Shown here in pieces: positions 35,040 through 46,200 of a stretch of DNA of 64,000 bases. The notes under the pieces were generated by a model, which saw only the letters and a list, made by a program, of their open reading frames with translations, ran no database searches and was not told where the DNA came from. A program made the position numbers and the translations under genes. Source of the DNA: Tubulanus polymorphus (Eukaryota; Nemertea; Palaeonemertea; Tubulaniformes; Tubulanidae); NCBI RefSeq assembly GCF_964204645.1, contig NC_134029.1, forward strand, positions 23,330,450-23,394,449, given 5' to 3'. Every line of letters begins with the position of its first letter. The first letter of the stretch is position 1.

Positions 35040-36611
35040 TTTTCTCGCAAGCGTCGGTCGGTCGGTCGGTCGTGAGGTAAAACGTTTAGGATTGACGCCG
35101 ATTCTAAATTCAAATTTTGCTGAAAAATATTAATACATATCGATCAATCGTGAAAGAGCTCCTTAATTTTTTTCTTGTTTAATCTTTCAATAAAGACTTT
35201 TTGGATATCCTTCAATACAGTTTCGAATGATGATTTAGGTCGACTGCCTGTCCTTTCTCTGGTCCTATTAAGACCTTTGTCAGGTATGTACTACCAAAAA
35301 ATAGCGAGCTAGGCCACCCGGAATGCTCTCAAGTCAGGTTGAAATAGACATTAGGTTGAAATAGACATTAGTCAACGGGCATTTCAGTCTGATAACATTT
35401 TGACAACCGATTGCCTCTCTGGGCACTGCTCTCTCTCTGCCATTACCTCCTCGGCCTGTTTCTCTAGTAGTATCGTGTTTTCCCCATTCGGGTCAATTTC
35501 GATGATGACCAATATAAGTTCAGTTTTACTGTTTCGTTTTTGATTATCTTTCGTTATGCTATTTACCATTAATTGTCGCTGAAAGTTAGTTCTTTTCATT
35601 TACTTGGTATTTCCACCACCAACCCGGAAGTAAATTTCTGTGGTCAATATTACACGCAAGTCTCCAGAGTGACAATCCTACCTCAATTCAATTCAATATT
35701 TATTTCACGAAAAAGCAGAACAATATAAAATCGGGGAAAAATAGATAAGTAGTTCAACAGAGCTTTCCTGGGACTTAATAGCCTATTGTGTCCGTATTGT
35801 ATAGTACCGTACCACCAGGGCCGCATACGCGAAACGCCTCAAGTTTATCAATCATCTTTATTTCCCCCAAAAAATCAATCGGGTTTTTTTGAATATGAAT
35901 GTTACGGGGCAGTCGGTGTAATTCATTCAATATTCCTCATTTTTCCTGAGCGATATTTGCTTTGTTCGCAAATAAAAGCTTTTCTTTGCAATACATAAAC
36001 TGGTTTGTAGTTCGACGATCTTTTATCGTTTTCTAACATGGAATAAAAGTTCAGAATTTCAGCAAAATTGAATGGCCAAACAAAAAAAACCTTTTGGAAT
36101 CTTAGTACCTACCGTCGGTAAAATATCTATAGCCGCGTTTAAATGACGTTCTTAAGTACGTGGGCCATCAATATTTATCCATTTGATTAATGAAAACTTC
36201 ATGACAGAACTAGGCCAAACAACTTTCCCCTTTTGCAAGGCATTGAAAAAATCCTATGTAGGTTTAATTATCGCGAGAATATTAAGCCGTTTTATTAGAA
36301 CGACAATGAAACATTTTAACTGCAATCAAATGAACTACATGATTATATAATTGATGTTTGGGTAGATGTGTCCGCGGTGTGAACGGTTGTTGTTATAAGG
36401 ACTATCCTTGACTAATGAGATTAGATACGATTCTAATTCATGTTGAATGCGGCATTATTCATATATGTTCACTACAATACACGGCCATTGACGTTGGAGG
36501 CCGATATTCATCACGTTATAAGTGATTGACTCTTAAAGAACTGCGTATCTTTTTTCGAACAGCTACAGCGGATATCAAGAAATCTGTATTCGAACGCGAA
36601 GAGAAACGACT
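35040..36611. other. Region between Tec kinase and formin 5' ends
   Basis: The two genes diverge from here, so their promoters should lie in it, but I see no clear TATA or initiator. A GGTCGGTCGGTCGGTCGT run lies at 35056-35074, next to the kinase start codon. No coding exon is supported. Confidence 0.5.
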
Positions 36612-36643
36612 ATGGGAGGTTTTCTCAGTACAGTCGTTCTGCG
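36612..36643 (+). CDS. INF2: Candidate first coding exon of formin isoform A
   Basis: ATG at 36612 opens MGGFLSTVVL and then two bases (CG) before a good donor (GTAAGC). Those two bases and the G at 39722 complete an Arg codon, so the exon joins in phase to exon A. G2 with Ser at position 6 fits the N-myristoylation pattern MGxxxS. A different open frame through the same exon also looks codon-rich, so this may instead be untranslated. Competing start: the in-frame ATG at 39786 within exon A. Confidence 0.35.
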
Positions 36644-37815
36644 GTAAGCTTTTATATATTTCCAGTGTCGTCATCAACAACAAGTGGTTCTCAGTGGTGG
36701 ACCCAGGATGGCCGTTACGTCTCTCGCGTTAGGCACTGATTAATTTGAAATACCCTCGTGAAATACCCCGAAATCCTCGTTTGAATTTGTTTTAACCAAA
36801 TCTATATGAAATGTGTTTATTAGATCGAAACAATTTTCAATTGCTGCACTCTGCATCTCATACCCTTAAACTTCTATTAACAGTTTCAATTCTGAATGCT
36901 CAAAAGTGTGAGATGTAGCTAAAAGTTTTTAGATGTCACCTGAATATCATAGTGGATGGATTTTTAGTTCGCCGCTTACTAATGGGCTTTTGAAAGACTT
37001 CACGTACAACAATGAAGCCGTTGAAGAATCAGACTTTAATTCATATCTATCTCGCAACTAGAAGGTGAATAAAGAAGAAAAAAGGCTAAAGAAAATGCGA
37101 CATGTCTGACAAAACTTAGTCTGACTTTGACACGTGTTGTTTTACCGTACGTTTTATTTTTCCATGTCGAATTTATCTATTTTGACATTTCGTCTGTTTC
37201 TAGTAACTTTAAACCGCGCAGTGAGACGAGTGTCAATTATGCTTTGAAATCATAGATGGCAAATTTCACTTCTAACCGAACAACATTTAGATTTTCGGTT
37301 ACTGCTGTTCGAACTCGTTCGTAAAAGATAATCATTCAACACCTTAGTGAAAATGTCGTATTCATCGACATATCATACGCCCATCATTAACATTGAACTG
37401 CTATGTGATGATTACTTGTTTTCATATGGTAAAACGCTGAGACAGATTACGGGTACCGGGTGCTTCCAGTCAGGCTCGGCAACAATTCCCTATCAGCTAA
37501 AATACATATTACCTCTTCATGTATTTTTTGCAATCAGCCATTCACCTGTTTGTTTCTTTTTTAATATTCTTTACAGCTTTTCATTCGTATTTCCGTGGCG
37601 TCGCCGACATTCGAAGAAAAGTTCGGATCAAAATGAAAACCGGGACTCAGCTGATGCCGAATGCGGTATTGAAAACTATGAGTACGTTCTAGATTTCACA
37701 ACATCTCGATTAATGTTTAGAATTCACGGTCTCCATGAAATATGACGGTTTAATAACAAAATGAAAATTAGATTACGAAAACTAAAATTCTTTGAATGTG
37801 AAATATGGAACTATG

Positions 37816-37818
<3 letters not shown>

Positions 37819-37896
<78 letters not shown>
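37819..37896. repeat. (TA)n microsatellite, about 78 bp
   Basis: A pure TA run upstream of formin exon A, between genes or in the first intron. Confidence 0.98.
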
Positions 37897-37898
<2 letters not shown>

Positions 37899-38489
37899 TA
37901 CTATATTTAGGTATCGCGATACAGACGTGCAAGTATATAGATGATACTAATGAATAAATCGTTACAACACACATGAATGATGCGTATATAATCGTACATA
38001 TATATGACTGAAATAGACCTAATGAGTTCATAATATATTGAATGAATTATTGTGGTGATACTACTGATAAAACAACTACAGGCTAGACTTTTTGGTACCC
38101 TTACTTCCGAAACTACCCCATCTTCTTGGTAGTTATCACCGCATAAACCACGGGGGTGTTTCCTTCTCGACGTTTTGTCTTAGAGATTTTTTTCCTAACG
38201 GAAATGACTGGATCGGTTATCAGTTTCCTGGGTTTACATGTATAGGTTTCACTTTCGCTTCAAAAGCGAATTTGCAACACGCGGATGAAGTGCAGAAGGT
38301 TCGAATGAGCAGAGATTCACCGAAAATTGTACAACCGTTCTGAAAAGGGAATATTCTGAAATCTTGTAAGGAAAAGGTATCATTAGTAGCTGATTCATGA
38401 CAAAAATGCGTAAAATTCTACAAACTTTATTTTTTTTTATTGTACGCGTTGTTGATTTTCACGTAGTTTTTCAACAATGTGAAAACAAA

Positions 38490-38785
38490 ATATATCACGT
38501 TGCTTTTTACGTCGATTCTACGCGGTGTTATATGGTGGCTGATTCGGGCCATACTAACAAATTTTCTGTTCGGCTAGAGCAGCGATAAAAAAATGTAACA
38601 TTGGCCCGATGTTTGGTTTTCTCGAGCGAGAATTCAAAACATTTTGGTTATCGCGCGAGAAAACAAAAAAACGGGCCAATGTGAACATTTTTTATCGTTG
38701 CTCCAAGCCATACAGAAGTTTTTTTTTAGTATGGCCAGAATCAGCAGCCACCATAGTGCAAGGACACTTCGAGAATGCGTCACGA
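38490..38785. mobile_element. About 300-bp foldback (MITE-like) element
   Basis: The left arm contains TATGGTGGCTGATTCGGGCC, CATACTAACAAATTTTCTG and CGATAAAAAAATGTAACATT. The right arm carries the reverse complement of each in the mirrored order, with mismatches and small gaps. The centre is near 38640. The inner stem (about 38577-38704) is tightest. No coding content. Confidence 0.75.
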
Positions 38786-38873
38786 ATTGGCTACAAAAAT
38801 GATGTCGGGTGCGGTGCATGATCAGACATCGACTTATACAAATGTAATTGGAGGTTATCATTTCTATACTTGG

Positions 38874-39015
38874 ATCAGACAAAAACTGTATCTACGTCAT
38901 TTCAACGTTTTTCTTTTGAGACTTGTCGGGTTTGGTTTCTTCGATTTCACTTGATGTTGACTGCTCAGGCAGAAATTGTATCTACTTCGTTGCAACGAGT
39001 TTCATTTGGTCCATC
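38874..39015 (+). repeat. Short direct duplication
   Basis: CAGACAAAAACTGTATCTAC near 38877 and CAGGCAGAAATTGTATCTAC near 38968 head two similar units of about 45 bp (TTCAACGTTTTTCTTTTGAG and TTGCAACGAGTTTCATTTGG follow). They are diverged. Confidence 0.55.
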
Positions 39016-39721
39016 CAGTAAAAGGGAAAAAATGCGAAACGCATCTCGATAAGGAAACAGATAACGAAAAGGTGTAGAATTTTCTTAATTGAAAAATGCA
39101 TTAAAATTCACGGAAAAATAACTGAATAAAGACGATTACAATATGCTCTCATGCCGGGGTTATTTATCAATATAGGGGGTCAAAATTAAGGTAAATCGCT
39201 TAGTTAGGGCAATTAGCCATTATCGTGTGGTCACTGTACACACACAGCCTATAGAAACGAACCGTACTAATCAAGGGTGGCTTTTAAACATCGGGAATAC
39301 AATTAGACTGGCCACATTTCATAGTTGACGAAATGTCATGAAATACGTTGAATAGAGTTTCAATTTCAATTGGAAAAAAATTGAAAAAAGCGTGTTAGGA
39401 CCGTCGTCGAGTTTAGTTTCACAACATACATCGCGATTGACGGGTTTGTAGGATACATTTCTTTTACGAAAACAATTATTTCCACACACAGGAAAGGTTG
39501 CGCATTTTTTGATGTAGTTATTCATTGCTTAATAGTTCCATTCGACGAAACAGGAATGCCAATTAACGAGCAAAGAACACGCGAAATCTGACCTCCAACC
39601 AACACGGAGATATATCGTGATACATGTTTATTTAATTCAAATGTTTTGTGCAGTTCAGAAGAGCACACGCAAGATTTACCAAGTTTTCTTTTCAGTAGAT
39701 TAATTTGTTTATCTTCCGCAG

Positions 39722-40317
39722 GCTGTCAACGGACAAGGAAACCTGTAATCCAGATATTGTGGTTCATTATTGCGAGGATAAAGATATGGATATGGTTGAA
39801 CAGGAGCCGGGGCGAATCGATCCTAGTCACGGTGCATTCGCGTTCAACAAACTTTTATCACATGACAATGACAGTTCGGGAACATCGAGTTCAGAAGATA
39901 AAGAAATCGACGAATGTGTTAGTCCATTGAGATCGATAAGTCCACCCTCGCCCAAACCTACATTAATGCGTAGACTGTCTGAGAAATTGAATCTCTCAGC
40001 TGCCGGACTCGATCTTGAGAAAATGGATACGGATATTTTGGTGTCCATGTTACGAATGCCCACCATAAAGAACTTCTCAGCTTTAAGACGACAAATAACT
40101 CAAGCTAGTCCGCAATGGATACAGAAATTTTTGAGCTCGGGAGGTTTGGACGTTCTGTTAGATTCGGTAGAGTCTATGGGCAATAAACGGGTTGCTCAGT
40201 TGTTAGATGCGATGGTTTTGCTGGAATGCGTGGCATGTATCCGCGCTTTAGCTAACTCGAAAATAGGACTGGAGTACATCACGCAACAACAAGACAATAC
40301 CAGACGACTTGCTAATG
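39722..40317 (+). CDS. INF2: Formin exon A: conserved DID first half
   Basis: The acceptor TTATCTTCCGCAG precedes 39722; the donor G/GTAAGT ends it in phase 1. The exon gives about 199 residues: an acidic, Ser-rich lead (GTSSSEDKEIDE), then LMRRLSEKLNLSAA and the armadillo-type DID start with LRMPTIKNFSALRRQI, FLSSGGLDVLLDSV and CIRALANSKIGLEYI. These track human INF2 closely. It is spliced in phase to 43263. An in-frame stop lies just before the acceptor, so the exon cannot be extended upstream; the start is either at 36612 or at the internal ATG 39786. Confidence 0.85.
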
Positions 40318-40628
40318 GTAAGTTGTGATCGCAAAAAAGCTAAAATTAAACTAGGAAAAGACACCGGAAGATAAGTATTTTTATTTAAGCGCAAAATTCA
40401 TTGTTATCGTGAATTTTTTTCGATAGTCCGAATTAGACACCGCAACAACCCTCTATAATTTAGGTTTCAGTCAGATAATCATTTCACTTTTTTAAACACA
40501 TGATGGATTGAAGAATAATGATCCATTTGCAGCAAGATTGTAATGATATTCATTGCCGCTTGTTGAAGAAATTCGATGAAAAAATGTATCTGTAATACAG
40601 CAATTACATGTTTATGCTTAGTTCCTTT

Positions 40629-40662
40629 CAGGGAGGTGGGAGTGTTCACTCCCACCTCCCTG
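40629..40662. repeat. 34-bp perfect palindrome in formin intron
   Basis: CAGGGAGGTGGGAGTG and CACTCCCACCTCCCTG stand around TT, with no mismatch. GGTTCCTTT-like sequence flanks it on both sides. It lies between exons A and B. Confidence 0.9.
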
Positions 40663-42342
40663 GTTCCTTTTGACTGTGATATTTACGCCAATCCTATGTA
40701 CGCAGTTTCGTGGAAATCAGGCAATTGGTTTTATGAAATACGGGTACTTGATGTAAGCGCCACCTAGCAGTGATTACCCGTTTATACTTGATATGCGGAA
40801 CAGTATGCGGTGCTAACGAAGAACCCACGTTGTGCGATGGTCGTAATAGTTTTAAGGATAATGAAGATACGGTTATTTCGCTATCCGGTCACTGGTGCAG
40901 ATTGCTCTACTCAGTTATACCCATCAGTTTCATCGTAAACCCGAATGGGCAGAAACCGTAACAAAAAATCCTACGCGTATATATAGGCGTTAATTTGGAC
41001 TGGTGCCCGGGTAATTGGGTGACAACAGTAGATAAGAAGTCGAACAACAGCTAACGTATATTGACTGTCACAACATTGCATCGTGTCTTTTTCAGCCTCA
41101 CAGCTAGCAAACAAACGCCAAATGTCAAAGGCGTTTTCTATTCGACTGTTTTTTACGTAAGAATGACGTACCTATTTATATATTCAATCACCACACATAC
41201 AACGATTACAGTTGAATGATAGCTGTCGTAACCAGATCCTTTTGTCCTCGTAACACAAAACATGGTCTCCCATCCAAAGTCACATATTCTGAATCGAATC
41301 CCAGTAAAATGATATCTAAAAAACTTGTTTGGTGTTAATGCTTTTTTTTAAATTTTCACGCGATCAAAAAAAACTTATCATAATGTTCACAAGTTATTAA
41401 GGGTTGAGAAATCAAATCTTTTGATGTTTTTAGGGTCAGATTTAATTGTAATTGCGGTGATGAAATATTATTTCGCGGAACACAATAAGTAACAATAACG
41501 GCGACGGACGTGATCTCATCGGTAAACTAATTACAGCATATAATATCGAATGAATTATTTACTCGTGTATTTAATCAAAATCACTGACACGATTTGTCGT
41601 TTTAGTCGACATTATGCGTACGATTGATTGACAAGTTACTAGCGAAATAACGCACAGAAAACTTATATAATATTTATAAATATGTATGTACTGTTTCAAC
41701 CTTTCTGATGAAATATTCATATTGTGCGCATGCCGAACTCAGCCAATTGTTCACAAGCAACCGAACAAAGAATTTTCGTATATTTGTCGGTAGCTTGGAA
41801 TTAAATAGCTTATTATTCGAAAAAGCCTTACAAAACGGGCATTCATTAGTGGTTAATACATACTACTATATAAACTACAGTAACGAATCGATATTCACTT
41901 GCTGACCACAAAGTGCGGTTTTCTTTCGGCCACATTTCACGACGTTATTAAGTTATTGTTAGTTAGATTGATAATTGACATCGTCGCTAATTCAATTACC
42001 TGCTACACGAAACGGGGAGATTGTGAGTGAGAGGAAGTGATTCTTACAGTTTGGGAATCTTTACACCATGGACCAGAAAGCGAATTCGATTCCAACCACG
42101 TAAATATACCTACTTTGGACTAAACACAAATGGAATGGAGTTGAGTTAGATTATTTAGCAGCTCGGATTGTGATAAATCTACGCCGTAATTGACAAGTAA
42201 CAACGTTTAGATATACACCAACATCTGATCGTATCCTCATAGTACAGATTGAATAGTGAAATAATAGTCGCGAGTATTTTAAAAATCGAATCCAAAGCGA
42301 TATTTTTAGAAGTGACTGAACACGACAGGCGACTGTTGAAAA

Positions 42343-42859
42343 ATGGCATCTTATCTGAGAAAGTGGGCCAACCGCACCGGAATTGATGTCAAAAAGAGCA
42401 GATCACGGAAGAAAAATGGAAGCAAAGATGAAAGCAAAGGAAGGTGTTTTCGGTCACATACGTCGCTGTCATGTCTGGCGGTACGGAAAACAATGCCTTC
42501 CCGTTCGGAAGGATGTATCGGGATGGTGAAAGATGAAGATGCCATATCTTCCATCCTGACTCCTCAAATGTGCATTAGCAGTTTGACAAACCCGACCGCA
42601 ATGTGTTTTACACGCTTAAGAAAGTGTATCGAATCAAGATCGGATATATATTGGATGGAAGATTTCATGGATTTGGGCGGATTGGAATTGTTGTTCGAGT
42701 GCATTCAAAGCTTTGTCGACAAGCAATACTCCAACCAGAAAACGTACGATATATTTTTACAAGCCGAATGCATCAACTGCATCAGGGCCGTGATGAATTC
42801 TAGAACTGGCCTCGAAAGTTTACAATCGAATAAAATATTTGTCCTGCAACTTCTCGGTG
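42343..42859 (+). CDS. INF2: Formin exon B: alternative, diverged DID first half
   Basis: ATG at 42343 has a good start context (AAAATGG). It opens a basic N-terminus (MASYLRKWANRTGIDVKKS), then a segment parallel to exon A: LTNPTAMCFTRLRKCI, DLGGLELLFECIQSF, ECINCIRAVMNSRTGLESL. Donor G/GTAAGA ends it in phase 1, exactly as exon A ends. It therefore joins the same exon at 43263. The exon is more diverged from vertebrate INF2 than exon A at the start of the DID, yet keeps CIRAVMNSR, which is the human-like version. Exon duplication followed by use as an alternative first exon is the simplest reading. Confidence 0.8.
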
Positions 42860-42904
42860 GTAAGATAGATGTATCGGTTTTACTCGACTTTTTATTTATT
42901 AATC

Positions 42905-43170
42905 AAGGTGGCCACTTACCTGGAAGTCAGGGAAAAATCAGGGAAGTGTCTTTTCTTTAAAAGAGTCAAGGAATTTTGTAAAAAAGCTTAAAAATCAGGG
43001 AAATTTGTTGAGATTGCTAGATTGCGCGTAAAATCAAACAGTTTCCATCTATGTTTTACGTATTTAACTGTATCATTTGATTGGACTTATAGCAGATCGA
43101 GTCAGGGAAAAGAACGTGTATGTCAGGGAACAGTCAGGGAATAAGCGAGTCAAATATAAACGACCACCTT
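42905..43170 (+). repeat. Second copy of the TCCCTGAC-type repeat
   Basis: It begins GGTGGCCACTTACCTGGAAG, repeats GTCAGGGAAAAA blocks, and ends ATATAAACGACCACCTTG. It is the reverse complement of the element at 31262-31557 with moderate divergence (shared AATTTTGTAAAAAAGCT and ATCAAACAGTTTCC). It lies in the intron after exon B. Confidence 0.75.
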
Positions 43171-43262
43171 GTTAACAACGTTATGAGAAGCACATCATGA
43201 TTTCTATAGTTATGATGATTTATTCTATCTTATAACACGTCTATTTCATTATCTTTTGCCAG

Positions 43263-46200
43263 CTCTAGATACAACAAATATCATGGTGAAAAAACAAGTA
43301 TTCGAACTTCTGTCCGCTTTATGCGTCTACTCAACACAAGGCTATAGACTAGCCCTAGATGCATTGGAAAACTATAAGGTATTTACGAATATTTACATGT
43401 ATTCGTTATGGTGGCTGATAAGACCAGATTTCGTCTTGAATAAATTTCCATCAAAATATATTCACAAGTAAAAATAATTCCACTATGAGAAATGAATCGC
43501 ATTTAAAACATATTAGTATCTTCATCTAAAAACTTTCGTTATGAGTTATAATCACCTTCGAAATATTTACGTCAATAGAAATAATTGCACAATGAAAAGG
43601 AACTCTCATTCAAAATATTCTAAGTCAAAATAATTTCGGTGTGAAAAATAAAGCGCCTTCAAAATATATTTGTGAGTAAAAATATTTCCATCGAAATAAT
43701 CTTTTTCTCAGGAAATATTTTCATGACCCGTATCAGCCACCACATTTCATTGATCGGTATCATATCATCGTATTGTCGATAAATCCTTTTTTTTAGGTGA
43801 ATCGGAAACAACGATACCGATTCAGTCTGATTATTAACGAATTAAGACAGGCAGATGTGACTCCGTATAAGGCTACACTGATGGCATTTATCAACTGTAT
43901 ATTAGTTGGACAAGAGCGACTCGAAGAAAGAGTCTACACAAGGAATGAGTTCATAGGTATGCAAATACCAGTCACTTTGAAAAGTACTTGACGTTCATCC
44001 GTTGTCGATGGTAGTTTTAAGGAAGAACTCAAGACGTCCGTGCTGTTAAATGATTCCTATAGCTTGTGACGTTTTTTTTTAACGATTTCAGGATTGAATT
44101 TGCTGGATTTAATGAACCACTTTAGAGATGAAGATGACGACGATCTTCAAGTACAATGTGAAGTATTCTACGAGGAACAGCATTCAGACGAAGAAGCGAT
44201 ATCAGTTGCTAATCAAGGAAATCCCGTCGATCTCAACGATCATCGTTCAGTTTTCAATGCAGTCTTTGATAAGGTAGAATTACAATTATTGGTTTCATTC
44301 AGAATGTTTGGTGAATTCACCGAACAAACTCCGGCGTTCGTGACGAATGGATCGGGTGATTAAGTGAATTTGTTTTTTTAGGTTTGTAATACGCCTTCTG
44401 CGAGCGCGTTTTTATCCGTGTTACAATCGATGCTTCAAATCGACGAAGACGACAATAAAAGTGAAGATACGTGGAATTTAATCGAAACAGCTACAAAACA
44501 AGCAGTACTGATAGATCAACAGAGTAACGTGTACATGAGACATCGTGGAACGCCGCATAAAACTACAACTATCGATAAATCTATACAGACTATCGAACAA
44601 ACTGATAATGTCCCCACAGCTTCAAACCTTTGTTCAAATTGTCACGATGTAGTAAGAAACAACTCGAACAATATGGAGAAAACAGTCGTAGATGGCGCTG
44701 CTCTTTCTGCTATGAGATTCTTTGCTCTTTCGGCATCGAATTCCGTTGAAAACGGTACCGCGATAGATGAGGATTACATACCAGAGTGGAATATGCCAAT
44801 TGAAGAGCTGGTCATTCCCGTAAACCATTCAGAGTTGACCTCAGCTCGATCTGATTCAGTAAATGGAGGTGAATATCCGCCGGATGTTATATCATGTCGG
44901 ACTGAAGGCGAACCTCGTCACGAGCAAAAAGTGGACGAACTACTTACAACGACATATTTCAATCAGTCCATCAACGAGCTTCCTGAAATATCGTCGACGG
45001 TATCACCGCTATCCGAGTCCCCGGTAACGATGTCAAAGTTTTGCCCAACGGAGACGATGATTCTAGAATCGCCAATGCAGTCGCATCTTACTCACAAATC
45101 AACAACTTCACCAAACACGGATTCACAAGCATCATCAGTTCCATTCGCAAACAGAATATCATTGGAATCTTTAACCACTAAACATATCGCAAATGTGGCA
45201 TCTATGGATAACAAAATAACAACTACTTCGGCAAGGGATTTACCCGTTGTATCTTCTGGTGATAATGGAATATCGACGGCATCTTCACCCGCGGCAACAA
45301 GTGCAACTGAGTCAGCACTTGTATCTATAAGTGATTTATCCGTAACACCAACAGCAGCAGCTTTGTCAATAAATGGAGATATTACAACATCGCCGCCGAA
45401 GCTAGCTGCAGCTCCACATACTAGTGTGTTTCAACCATCAACAACATCATTAAGACAGATTACTAAACCTGAATCCCCACCACTGCGCACAGTCGCGGTG
45501 CCATCCGAGGGACATCATTTCCCAACTCCAGCAACCTTATCCCAGCAGGGTATAATACCCAAACCCCTATCGCCACCATCCCTATCCCTTATTCCGGATG
45601 GTATAGTCCAAGCACCTCCTGCTGCAATTGGGATACCACCACCGCCACCACCTCCACCTATACTCCCTGGTGGAGCACCACCTCCACCACCCCCACCCAT
45701 CCTCCCTGGTGGAGCACCACCTCCACCACCCCCACCCATCCTCCCTGGTGGAGCACCACCTCCACCACCCCCACCCATCCTCCCTGGTGGAGCACCACCT
45801 CCACCTCCACCACCCCCACCTATCCTCCCTGGTGGGGCACCACCTCCACCTCCACCACCCCCACCTGTCATCCCTGGTGGGGTACCACCTCCACCGCCCC
45901 CACCTATGCTCCCTAGTGGGGCACCTCCACCACCACCACCACCACCCCCGCCTGGTTTCTCAAAGAATACTTCAATAAGAAAAAGATCGAACACGTTACC
46001 AATGGTTGGCTCAATATCAATTCCAAAACCTAAACATAAGATGAAAACGTTGAATTGGACTAAAGTACCGCCGCATGTTATATCTTCATCACGTAAGTCA
46101 TTCATTTAATTATTTTCATATAAAAACACTAAACGCACATGTGCCTGACATGTGTCTGACATGTGTCTGACATGTGCCTGACATGTGCCTGACATGTGCC

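Larger units (their letters stand above)
36644..39721. other. Intron or upstream region of formin isoform A
   Basis: A second exon-like stretch at 37577-37665 has an acceptor (TTTACAG) and donor (GCG/GTATTG), with an open, charged frame, but its phase does not lead into exon A unless translation starts at its ATG next to the donor. The rest holds a (TA)n run, a foldback element and short repeats. Confidence 0.35.

Noticed and set aside
39705-39721. Extension of formin exon A upstream
   Set aside because: There is no ATG in that stretch, an in-frame stop is close by, and a clear splice acceptor ends at 39721.
45628-45978. His/Leu-rich plus-strand frame
   Set aside because: It is an out-of-frame reading of the same FH1 repeat.
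45515-46105. 196-codon glycine-rich minus-strand ORF
   Set aside because: It is the antisense shadow of the formin FH1 proline repeats, with no separate splice or start evidence.
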